A DNA stretch of 64,000 nt, from contig VXIS01000005.1 in NCBI GenBank assembly GCA_008704415.1, positions 292,650-356,649 on the forward strand, read 5' to 3'. The notes under the pieces are model-generated. The model was not told the origin of the DNA. It saw nothing but the letters and a program-made list of their open reading frames with translations, and ran no database searches. The translations under genes and the position numbers were made by a program. This DNA comes from Sphaerosporella brunnea. Its lineage: Eukaryota > Ascomycota > Pezizomycetes > Pezizales > Pyronemataceae. Positions 33,145 through 44,500 of this stretch are shown here, in pieces; the stretch's first letter is position 1; the number at the start of each line of letters is the position of its first letter.

Positions 33145-36100
33145 TAGAGTGCCGGACACTTAGTAGGGCTAGCGCCTTGGCAAAGTCTTGGCAAGTTCAA
33201 ATTGCGGTCCTCGATTATTAAGCAGCGAGTGATGTCCCGTGTGTGCCCGCTAGTCTCAACCGCTCGAATTTTTCGCCATAACTCGCTCAATTCTCAACCG
33301 AATTTTTCGCCGTAACTCGCTCAACTCTCAACCAAATTACACGATTTTTGACTTGCTGCAATCCTCTCTTGGCGCTTTATCGAACCGGAATATCGACGCT
33401 GACGCGCTGAGCTATCGTGATTGGTTGGTGGCCGGTACCTGCTAGAAGCTGTGGGAAGCTCCGGTACGTTTGCGCTCATAACTCCTTCAGTTTTTTAAAT
33501 ATTGACTCAATTTTTATATCTACAGAATCGTCTCCTCGCGCTCTATCCACTCTATGCCCCCCACTCTCCGCCGCCAATTCCTGCTACGCCGAGCCTTCCT
33601 CTGTCTGCCAGCTCTCGATGGCTCGTCCATCCAAAAGAACACTCGCCTATAGGGTACAGAGCGCAAAAGGTAGCGAGGCTGCAAAGAGAAGGCGCCTTGC
33701 AGCTTCCGGTGCTCCGCACAATTCTGGGGAACTGCAGGCTCAGAGTGGTCCTGCCGCGGCTGCTGTTCATGACGGACTGTTTTCTTCCTCAGAGGATGAC
33801 TTAGAGTCAGACTCCGATAAAGAGGTAGAGCTCAGTGATCCTGAGGACGATGTTTTGCAGCTGAGTCAACCAGCTTCATGGTCAGAGGCAGAGCGACAGC
33901 TGCCCGGGTACTCACGAACAAATGCCGGAAAGACTGCTGCGTCGAAGTGGTATTACCGAAAGAAACAGGAGGAGCAAGAAAAAGAAAAGCAAAAGCTACA
34001 GAATAATTATGAAACAATCACACGCTTTTTTACTACTGCCGGTGAACCTTCCCCAGTTGTGGCTCCACCCGCTACAAGTTTTACGTCTTCTCTTGCAACT
34101 ACGCTTGTCCCCTCGCTGGCTACTTCGTTTCATCCTCCTTGGGCGCCAAGTCCTTTCGCTGTAGCCACTGGCACTGCGACTCCTTCCTCTCCTACGATCA
34201 CCGAGGCGTCAACCTCGCCCTTAGGCTATGGAACTGTCGCGACTTGCATATCTTTGAATTTTGAAGATGCCATCTTGCGGACCGATAAGTTGTTCGAGAA
34301 GGAAATCCGTGACTTGGAGTACTGGTTGAAAAAGGAGAAACACACTGTTACCGGCGATTGGTTGAAGCGTGTTGAAGCTGTAATCCAACTGTTACATTTT
34401 CAAGGAAGCTGGACGCACCGCATCACTGAGCAGACAAAAAGAAAAGGGAAATGGATCGAGCATAGCCAGTCTGTCGCGGTCTCCCTTGGGAAGGGCCCCA
34501 AATATGCGCGAGCTTTGAGACGTTGGGCGCAGGATTGGTTTGAAACGAGAACCCCACCACCTTGCCCTCAGAGGGGTCGGCATGTCAAGAGAGCGAGCCT
34601 GTTCAAGGACGAAGGAGTCTTATTGGCTGTGCGAGAATATTTAAATGTAGCGATGTGGAGAGCAGACCCTCAGGGAATGTGCGAGGCAGTTAAAAATCAC
34701 CTGCGCAGTCAGGAAGGGTACGATGTTATGAAAATCGAAGTCATCTTGCACAACACTCAAAACAAAGGGGGAATATCCGACAGAACAGCTCGGAGGTGGT
34801 TTTTAAAGCTTGGGTGGATTTATGGGCGGAACAAAAAGGGTTATTGTGATGGACATGAGCGGGAGGATGTGGTAGAGTATCGGAACAAAGTGTTCTGCCC
34901 ACGGATGAAGGTACGTGCTACCCTTAGCATTTTTGAACGGCAGTGCTGACGTTTGTCAATTTGCAGGTTATTTATGAAACCTTGCGAGAATACGATGACA
35001 ATGGTGAAATTATCAAGCAATTTCCAGTCATTACAAAGCGAAGGCACCTTGTCACACATGATGAAAGTACTTTCAATGCCAACGATGGCTCCTCTTTTTC
35101 TTGGAAGAAGGAGGGTTGCGAGTGGTTAAAACCCAAGTCTCGAGGCAAGGGCATCATGGTGTCCGATTTTCTCTGTGCAGCGGTAGGCAGGCTTGCCTAT
35201 TGGGATGAAGAGACACAGGAAAAAGTCTACGCCACCGAAATAATCCAATACGGGAGCGGTAAAAGCGATGAGGGTTGGTGGAATGCCGAGAAGATGGTTG
35301 AGCAAACCAAAAAAGCTATTGAGATCTTTAACAAGGCTTTTCCAGGCGACATCGCTGTTTTTGCCTTTGACAACTCCAGCGGCCACGCCTGTAAAGCACC
35401 GGACGCTCTAAATGCCTACAAAATGAATCTTGGCTCTAGCGGGAAGCAATCGAAAATGCGAGCCACCGATTTTTATCTTTCCGACGGTACAACCAAACAT
35501 CAGCACATGGTATTCCAACCTGGTGACACCGAGTTCGATTCCGATCAACCAATTGCAGAAGAGTTAGTGGGAGAAGCGAAGGGCATGAAAAGGGTGTTAC
35601 AAGAACGTGGACTTTGGGTACCAGGGCTGCGAAAGCAGTGTGGACGCAAGAAGAAGGACAAGACTAAGGCAACGCACTGGAATGACCGTCTGTTTCAGGA
35701 GACAATGGAAGACTACGAGGCACGAACTGCGGACCGCTGCGAGGCTGGAAAGCGATGCTGTGCAATGCGTATTCTTGAAGCGCAACGAGATTTTCAGGAA
35801 GAAAAATCAATGCTGGAGCACGTCATCACCGCCGCAGGCCACGAAGTCATCTTCTACCCCAAGTTTCATTGTGAGCTTAATTATATCGAGTACTACTGGG
35901 CCGCCTTGAAGAAATACACCCGGGACAATTGCAGATACACCTTTCCCGAACTCGAGAAAACAGTTCTTGCGGCCATGGATTCGGTAAATTTGACAACTAT
36001 TCGAAGATTTGCAGAAAGAAGTAAGAGGTGGATGATGGCATACATCAATGGTTTAACGGAGGAGCAACGGGCTTATGCTGAACGCAAGTATAAGTCACAT

Positions 36101-36453
36101 AGGAGGGCTACTAGGGACGTGTTTGTGTGAACTCATGTACTGTCACTCATTGCCCACTATGCCTAATTAGGTATAGCCGATTAATTGAGCCGCGCAGAGC
36201 CGCGCAGAGCCGCTTTCAAATAAAACCTCCGCCACCAAAAACACATGACTTTCTAGCCGTTATAGCTCCACCACCACGCCATCAAATCGAATTCTAGTCC
36301 CGAAGTATTGCTCTTTGCATCCTACTCTATCGTTCCTCGGGACTTAATTAAATTCTTTTTTTCGTTGTGGGGTGTAATAAAGGTCGGCGTGGGGGGGTTA
36401 TTGCGGGCGTTAACCCCCTGTCACGCTACCCCTACTAAGTGTCTGGCACTCTA
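33145..36453 (+). mobile_element. Full-length TA-inserting DDE transposon (about 3.3 kb)
   Basis: The ends are inverted repeats of about 28 bp: GAGTGCCGGACACTTAGTAG at the left, against GAGTGCCAGACACTTAGTAG read from the right. They are flanked by TA dinucleotides at 33145-33146 and 36452-36453. The element carries one spliced, apparently intact transposase gene, with about 470 bp of 5' and 320 bp of 3' noncoding sequence. TA target, inverted ends and DDE enzyme place it in the broad Tc1/mariner/IS630 group, in a fungal lineage with a long N-terminal extension. Confidence 0.85.
33618..36130 (+). CDS. DDE transposase, Tc1/mariner-IS630-like fungal family
   Basis: Two exons, 33618-34910 and 34967-36130, give 818 aa with no internal stop or frameshift. 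The catalytic region shows THDESTFNANDG (first Asp, near residue 460), VFAFDNSSGHA (second Asp) and FHCELNYIEYYWAALKKY (final Glu), the layout of an RNase H-like DDE enzyme. Similar proteins with HDES, FDN and HCELNFIE motifs are widespread as hypothetical proteins in basidiomycetes and some ascomycetes. The N-terminal 250 residues are basic then acidic and Ser/Thr/Pro-rich, with an NLS-like KRRR. A HTH-type segment around SDRTARRWFLKLGW may bind DNA. An in-frame ATG at 33417 would add 67 residues, but MARPSKRTLAYRVQ at 33618 is the more natural start. The intact frame suggests recent activity. Confidence 0.85.
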
Positions 36454-36556
36454 AAGGTTGGCGTTGCGGGTTGTTGAGGGCGTCGACCCCTGTCACGCTA
36501 CCCCGACTAAGTGTCCGGCACTCTACCAACAAATAGATTTGGCAAGTATGATACAC

Positions 36557-36967
36557 TAGTGGTACTCAAGGAAGGCTGAAAAGGCCGGCTGGCTGGAAAT
36601 CAGGTCACGTTGAGTGGGTTCTATTGGCCGCAGGCCACGTGAGTTTTTCAGCCAGATTTTTCCATCCAGCTCCGAAAAATCAGGCTTGCTGGGAACAAAG
36701 AGATCAGATGACAATATTTTCACGTGACCACACGCTTTACTCAGCGAAATTTACTCCGCCCTAGAGCCCACGCTTTCCATACGGCGCGCAAGTTTTGATT
36801 TCGTCACAGCCTGGTGGCATGACCGCGACGTCACCCAGCCAGCCAGCCAGCACGTTTGCACAAAAGGTCGCTCAGAGTCTGCAGCCAGGCTGGAGCCTCC
36901 TATTGGATCTTTTGCGGCAGTCGATTTCCAGCCAGCCGGCCTTTTCAGCCTACCTTGAGTACCACTA
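36557..36967. mobile_element. TA-flanked MITE with GGCTGGCTGG-rich ends (411 bp)
   Basis: The left end TAGTGGTACTCAAGGAAGGC and the reverse complement of the right end TAGTGGTACTCAAGGTAGGC differ at one base. The match continues through TGAAAAGGCCGGCTGGCTGG and AAATC for 45 bp in all. TA lies at both boundaries. It sits 31 bp beyond the nested transposon, carries CACGTG motifs, and has no transposase ORF. Confidence 0.85.
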
Positions 36968-38139
36968 CTGAGCACTAGCTTGGTTTGGGAACTTGCTCTG
37001 GATGACCGGCTTGGTCTTGTCTGTTACTACGGTGGAAAATATTGCGCCCATCTTAGTTTCTCTGGTTTGCTGTTGAGTCGTTGACCAAAAAAAAATCTCC
37101 TATCAGCGATTATGTCAGCGGCGATTCGGCGGTAAAAGTTATCAAGAAGGTTTTGATCTCCAAGTCTCGTCGCCACTCGCCGTCAGTCTGTATGATACTT
37201 CTAATATCCGATGCAGCAACGGACCAGAAATCCTCGGAAGTGAAAGCGGCAGCTGCTGTTTAGAGGGCGCGAGGTCGAGACTGCGCTAGATTCAATATCC
37301 TATTTCACCGACGAACCTAGCGATAGGTCAACATAGAATCTCATGGAAGGTTTGGGCGCAAGCGCGTTTGGTAGAAAAAGCTAGTAATGACGTAGAAATA
37401 ATGATTTTGTGACACGACACACCGTCACCATCACCACATTTCATATGTGCGAAATTTTCAGTAATTATAAACCACCATGCACACCAAAAGACCTAGGCAG
37501 ACTGGATCGAAGAATGGACAAGGACGCTGATTCATACCTTAATTTCTGAGGCAAGAGCAGGCCAAAAGGCTGAAACGCACGCCACAACGGTGGGGGTAGT
37601 GGCGGGATTCTTGATGGTGTATCGCTGTCAATGGCGGGGGTTGATGGCGACGGGATGGGGGTGGAGCCTCGCAATCTCGCAGTTTCAACCTGAAAAAACT
37701 ACTCTGAGTAGAATATTGCTTCATGTGTTTGAAACCACAGTAGGTGAGGTCGAATCTTCAAAAACTCACAAGGCCGCGTAATATCGCTTGTTCTACAGCA
37801 ACCTAGCGGTCCCCTTACCTTGAATTCGTGGCGTTCATACCGTTTTCGCTCGGTTCTTGAGATCTGAGTTTGACAGAAACTTTGTGGCTATGGTATTTGA
37901 TTCAAAAAGCCAACTTGAAGGCCGGAAAGGTACCGGATTCTGTGGGGGTTTGGAGGTCTGTTTCCATGACACCTTGCGTTGAAGTTCACCGAAGAGGAAT
38001 GTGTTTGACCATTTCATTTAATCATTTTGATCCTTGGGGACCATCCCGTGGTCTCCCCTCGAATAGTAGCCCATATACAATGCAACAAAAAAAAACGGAA
38101 ATCAGAAACACGAAACAATTTTGCAGCACTTCCATGTTT
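36968..38139. other. Intergenic region between transposon island and thi4
   Basis: This contains only short ORFs (37081-37263, 37465-37674, 37870-38250 among others) without recognisable domains; the last overlaps thi4 antisense. The left part may be unannotated repeat. The right part includes the thi4 3' flank with an A-rich tract at 38089-38095. Confidence 0.5.
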
Positions 38140-39270
<1,131 letters not shown>

Positions 39271-39358
39271 TTATGGGTGAAAAGGCTGAAAGCTATGTAA
39301 GCATGCCACGGCCTCAAGGGCAACACAAAAGAAACAAAAGAAAGGGAGAAGGGGTGTG

Positions 39359-39499
39359 AAGCATTGTCCTTTTCGCAAGCATTATCTTGATCAAGTTATT
39401 GCGGTATAATCTCAGAACGAATCCATTTACCTCACCAGCCAAACCAGCAGAAAGCCAGACAGCCAGCAAGACAAACAAAAACGAACACCCGCTATGCTT
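39359..39499 (-). promoter_or_regulatory. TPP riboswitch aptamer in the thi4 5' leader intron
   Basis: Read on the minus strand, the segment shows the conserved TPP aptamer blocks in order. P1 is AAGCAT (39499-39494) pairing with ATGCTT (39364-39359). P2 is GCGG closed by CCGC, with GGGTGTTCG and an extended variable P3 arm of about 65 nt. The invariant CTGAGATTATACC block (TPP pyrimidine pocket) follows, then TTGATCAAGATAATGCTTGC (P4/P5 pyrophosphate pocket). Fungal thi4 and nmt1 genes are known to carry this riboswitch in a 5' UTR intron, where TPP changes splice choice. A likely 5' splice site (AAG/GTAACG) lies just upstream at 39518/39517, and acceptor candidates lie near 39285-39300. Confidence 0.93.
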
Positions 39500-41559
39500 T
39501 CACTTATCCAACGTTACCTTGATCATGATAATCGCCTCATCTATAGACATTGTGCCTTGCACCGCCTGCTCCTTCCCAGACACTGGGAATTCGGCTGCCA
39601 TACATCTCGTGAAAAAGATTCAGAAATATCTGGGAGTGTTAGCACAACCAAACAGTTGGGACAAGAGGTCAAGATGATACAACAATGTGGAACGGACCGG
39701 GAGGATGGATTGAGTTGTTTACGGCGAGATGGGGATGAGGATGGAGGAGGGGCGGGGAAGGTTAAGGCGGGTCTTTATAACCTTGCCGCCCCCCCTCTCT
39801 AAGAAGACGCAGCTCAGAAGTGGGGTAAGCACATGAAAAGCGGGGCAGTGGACGAGCACAAGTAGCGTTGGAGGTAATCTGCCCCAATACCCCCCGAAGG
39901 TGGCAGAACAGAGCCGCATGCCATCAAAAAAGAGGAATTGTTCGGTTTTCTCGGCGGAAAAAAGACGGACTTCAGTGTTGGATAGAAGAGCATCATTTCG
40001 ATCCTTTTGAGGTCAGGGGTTTTGGTACGCTACCTGTGGCTTTGCAAGTGGGTGCCAGAAGCTAGGGACAGAGCAGCGGGAAGAAACAGAAAACACCAGG
40101 TAGTTCTTTAAAGATTGAGCTATAAGAGTTTCGAGCTTCACTACTGCCTTCTCTTCGGGTTGCGACTTGTGTTGGACTCGGGCGAAGCATCATGGAGGAT
40201 GATTCGCGCCAAGCCCCACCCATTTCCTTAGGTAATCTGCATATCTGCCCCTGCAGAACGGGCAGTGCCTCCAACGCTAAGCACAAGACCGCCCACGCGC
40301 GGAGACATGTGGTGGGGATACCGCATCAAGCCTCAGGCCGCTTCAAGCCGGGGATGCCACAGAGCCGCAACCAAAAAATAAAATAAAAAATAAAAAAAAG
40401 ATGAGAAAAAACTAGCAAAGTCAGCGCATGCCGCGCGGTAGATACAGGGGGGATAGATCTTGACCGCAGTTGCAAAAATTCGGTCTATCTTTTTGTTTCT
40501 ACTCGCGTGGCCTCCGGATTTTCTGATTGGCCCGCACAACAAAAAACCGCGAAAATAAAAACTCGGCCGCGCGAGTACTCAATTTTCCCTAAATTTTCAG
40601 ACAAAATTCCAAGCCAACACCTAAGTATTCCTAACGCCTAACTCTGAACCACTAACTCGGAATCTTCTATCACTAACTCTAACCCTTCCTAGCCGTGGTA
40701 GTTTTCCGTCGAGTTTTTGTGGTGTGGTCGTGTTGTCTTGCATGCGGCTCTGTGGCATCGGCCATTGCCAATGGCATCCGCGCCCACGCTAGGAAATGCA
40801 CTTTGCTCATAAAAATTTTCTGCACCGGGAAAGTATGGATTCTACCCGGATGGTAAAATCGGTAAATTGTAAATCCAAACGGTTGGTTCCAGTCCCAGTG
40901 AAGATCCCGAAGACGCGGCAGAGCGGCATGACGGCAGGATGACTGTTGCGGCATCGCTCGCAAGCAAGAGACTGGGCTACGTCATGTGGCAAAGTCACTA
41001 AGCCTACATGGCGCAGTGACTTAGCCCAGTCTCTTGCTTGCGAGTTTATGCGGTACATCTCCACGCTAGCCCACCAACTTTAAATGCCTCAAGGCGCGGA
41101 AAACGGGGATATACAGCTTTTGAATGCACAGCGCTAGGAACAGGGGGGGGTAGAGGGGGTGGACGTCGACTGAAGATCAAGGGAGATAACAAAATCCTCC
41201 AACGCCGCCGAGACAGACCCCATGATGATGAGACGCAACTAGAACAGAGGCAAGCAAAGAAGTAGAATCGGTCAAAGAGAGATGTACAGAATTCCGCTAA
41301 AGCGTAGCAGAGGAAAAAAGGATGAAGAAAGGGAAAAAAAAAGTAAAAAAAAAAAAAAAGTAAAAAAAAAAAAAAGACAATGAACTCCCTAACTTGCTCA
41401 AAAACAAAACAAAACACAACGAAGAAGATATCCAAAAGAGAAATGCACACAACCGAGATATCAATCAAACCAGAACAACCGCGCCCAGTCCACATTTCAT
41501 AACGTAAAGAGTGCCGCCGCATCAAATCATTAAGCACATTCGTCGTTACAGCCGTTCGC
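39500..41559. other. thi4 upstream region and NF1-like gene 3' flank
   Basis: The part near 39500-39800 is the thi4 promoter and first leader exon. The middle has no ORF with family resemblance. About 40610-40690 holds several spaced TAACTC/TAACCC-like units, too irregular to call telomeric. A long hairpin lies at 40957-41044. Poly-A tracts at 41336-41376 fall in the probable 3' UTR region of the minus-strand NF1-like gene. Confidence 0.5.
40957..41044. repeat. 88-bp palindrome with 23-bp perfect arms
   Basis: The arms CTCGCAAGCAAGAGACTGGG (plus CTA) at 40957-40979 and their exact reverse complement at 41022-41044 flank a 42-bp centre. The centre itself contains AGTCACT and AGTGACT in inverted order. 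It has the size of a hairpin or a very short MITE. There is no gene within it. Confidence 0.8.
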
Positions 41560-44500
41560 CTACATAATGATAATCTGGGTGTTCGCAAGAAAGGTCAGCA
41601 TCAATCCACAAAATCAATCAACAGAGTCAAAGGTGACTCACATCGATCAGCTTGTCCGTGAGAGCAGCACATCTGTTCTCTCTATCTGCAGTGCTCCTGA
41701 ACGACGTCGACGTCCATATGCCGGACAACCCGCATCCGTCCAAAAATTGGTTCAACTTATCCTTCATGCCCCTCCGTTCGGGAAACATTTGGTTTTTGGA
41801 GACCGCACACATCAACGCATTTGCTTCTTTCAGTAGTGCAGCGTTGTGGGACGTAGCAATTACCACCTCCAGGTGGTCAATCAAGTGGTCGTAGCTACGG
41901 TTCGTTAGAAATAGCGCACAGAAAGCGGCCGGAGGTGGGGGTGACATACATCATGACGAGTACTTCCGGCCGCTTCTTTGCCATGTGTGTAAAGAAAGTG
42001 AGTGTGTGCTTCTGAATTACCTCCTCACATGTCTTGAAGTCGATGATGGCCAAGACCCCATTCAGCAGCAGATTTCTCTCCGACATTCTGTCTATTCTGG
42101 GGATGATGGACCACACATCAATTTCGGCATCATCGATGGACAAGCCGATCATCCACATCAACTCCTTGACATCGCTAGTGTTTGCAGCGCGTGTTATGAC
42201 CATGCCCAGATATGGCGGGATCGGCACATCTCCATTCCATTGCAGGTTCGGCAGTTCAGGCATGTTTGCTGCACCAACTTCAACGAAAGCAGTCAGGGCA
42301 CTAATCGCAGCAGGCTTTGTGGATGGGCTTTGTAAGCCCTTTGTCAATGTTGCCGCCATAGCGAAGTGGAAGTTGTCAGCAGCGAATTTAATCCCATAGA
42401 GCTCGTCGATCACAAGAGCGGCGTGATCGATGGTGCTCTTGCCTTGCAGAAGCGTCTGGCTCATTTTGTTGCCCTTGAACTCCCCCGACTTTGCAATTGT
42501 TCGAAGCGTAGCCTCGAGGAAGGCCGCAGCACAATTGAATACCATGCCAGACCCAAGACGGACCAACGAAACAGCCACCCAGAAAAGGTTGTGCAGATAT
42601 CGAGATGTTGAGGAAAGATTGTCCATCATCTTCGTCAAGCTGGTGATAATGCTGGTCAACATCTCGTTGTCGCCGCTTTCGATGAAGCGTGCCAGAGCAT
42701 TGCGCAGAACCACCAAAACTTGGTAGAGTAGATCGTCATCGACATCTTCTCGCGCGAGGCATCCCATCACAGCGAAAGCTCGTGGCTGAACAGCCGGGTT
42801 GTTTTGGAATGCAGTGCTTGCCACTAAGCTCATCCACCGCGCCCGCCAGATGTTGGCCATGTCGGTGGTTGGCGCCGCAACTTCGATGATTTCAAGAAGA
42901 AGGGTGGTGATCTGTTCCATTGATGTTGAAGTGGCATTCTCGGAACGCTGCTCCTGAATTGCAGTCGCATCTCTCGAGGTCGGCCTATTCAAGCTGAACA
43001 GCAGGCACATCTTCGGCTCGTTGAGCGACTGCAAAATCTGCTTCAGTTGTGCTAGATTCTTGTCCTCGAGCGGGAACGACGTCGATATGGAGTGAACAGT
43101 GTTCACAAGCAAACTGTGGACAGTTGTGCGAACCTGCGATTGGCCACAGTTTACCACCATTGTGATGACATGGAATAGCTCCGGTAAAAACATTTGCGCC
43201 TGTACGCGGCTATCGAACGAAATTGCCAGGCATATCTTGAGAAGAACGCAAATCTCATTCCAGACGTGGTTGTCGACAAGATGGCGTGTTGCGCGGAGCG
43301 AAGTTCTATTCAGAGCCTTGCGCAGCCGAGCAATCACCTTGCTGCGAATGGTGAGGGTCTCAAACGATGAGCAGACTGATCCAATGGTTTCAGCCCCTTC
43401 TGAACCGAATCCAAAATTCATCGCAGCCTTAATCAACTCGTCAAGGAAGACGTCTAAGAGGCCTTCCTCCTTCCCAATAATGAACCAGGCATTTTGCTGG
43501 AAGGATGTGTACAGTTTCGGTTCTTTAACTGTTATGTCGATGATTTTCCGCGCGATGACAGCTAGCCTCTCACGCCCTCGTTCTGGATCATCGCCGCTCA
43601 TCAACACATGTTGATGGAGGTTGGCGAGCCACGGCGCCATGTATAGGATGTTCAAGGGGCGTTGGCGTGGCTCAGACTTGTCCCAGCCGATGAAGAACTC
43701 AGATAGAAAATCGAACGTGAGCTGAGGTTCGGTAGCTGCCAGCTTTTCACTGACACCGACAATGAGTGTCACAGCATCCGGTGGAATGCTCAGACCTGGT
43801 AATGCTATCAGCATCAGAATGCTTAGGTAGGACATTATTTCACCCACCTTTAGCGTTGACATATTGTCTGTCAAGGTTGAACTGGAACGCCTGGCAAAGA
43901 GCGCAAAGCAAATTGTACGCCGACAACCGCAAATCAGGATCCGTGCTAGCCATGTTCATTAGAGAGATGTTGAGCATTGTTCCCGGGACGTCTTCCGGTC
44001 TGATTGTCCTCTCGTTGAGCTTTGAGGGCTTGTTGTCGCTGGAGTACTTCGCTTTCGAAGCCTTGAGGGTTTTAAGGATTTCGTTCTTCTTCGGGCTAGA
44101 GTAGAACATCGATGTCTTGCCATTATCCGTCTTGATACCAAAAGCATTGTCCTCATCTGTATGGTAAGATGCATTTGTCTCTTCGACATCGGACAATCTG
44201 AATATATCGTTTACGGTAACCAGAACCCGGAAGCCTGGGAATAGCTCTTGCCGCTTGACTGGTGTAATTTGGATGTATTGGCTGCCGAGCTTGAAGACGA
44301 CCTCGGTGTTGCCCTTGGTTTTGGACAACTTGGTGATGTTATGGAAGACGTATCTAAAGTCGCTGAAGAAGGTCATTGTCTCCTTTGGGAGGTGCAGGCT
44401 CCCTAAATTGAAATGCTGCTGCAGCTCTCCTAGATTACACAACATGAAGAACTCAATCTGGCTGGGATGCCATGGGTGGTTCTCATCCTTGACGGCATGC

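Larger units (their letters stand above)
32686..36525. mobile_element. Outer, internally deleted copy of the DDE transposon (split by the inner copy)
   Basis: Two separated pieces, about 32686-33146 and 36452-36525, rejoin into a roughly 530-bp element. Its left end (TGCCGGACACTTAGTCGGGG from 32691) and right end (reverse complement TAGAGTGCCGGACACTTAGT, ending 36525) carry the same terminal repeat as the inner element. Its first about 110 bp resemble the 5' end of the full-length copy, and 32925-33146 resembles the 3' region at 36150-36380, so it lacks the transposase gene. The interruption at TA (33145-33146 / 36452-36453) continues exactly with the expected AAGGTTGGCG right-end sequence. 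The extreme left base pairs are diverged. Confidence 0.75.

Noticed and set aside
33417..33617. 67-residue N-terminal extension of the transposase
   Set aside because: It is open but of noncoding character; MARPSKRTLAYR at 33618 is the natural start.
37081..37263. 60-aa ORF beside the transposon island
   Set aside because: Short, lysine-rich, without splice partners or family resemblance.
40610..40690. Interstitial telomere-like repeat (TAACTC/TAACCC units)
   Set aside because: The units are irregular and do not form a TTAGGG/CCCTAA array.
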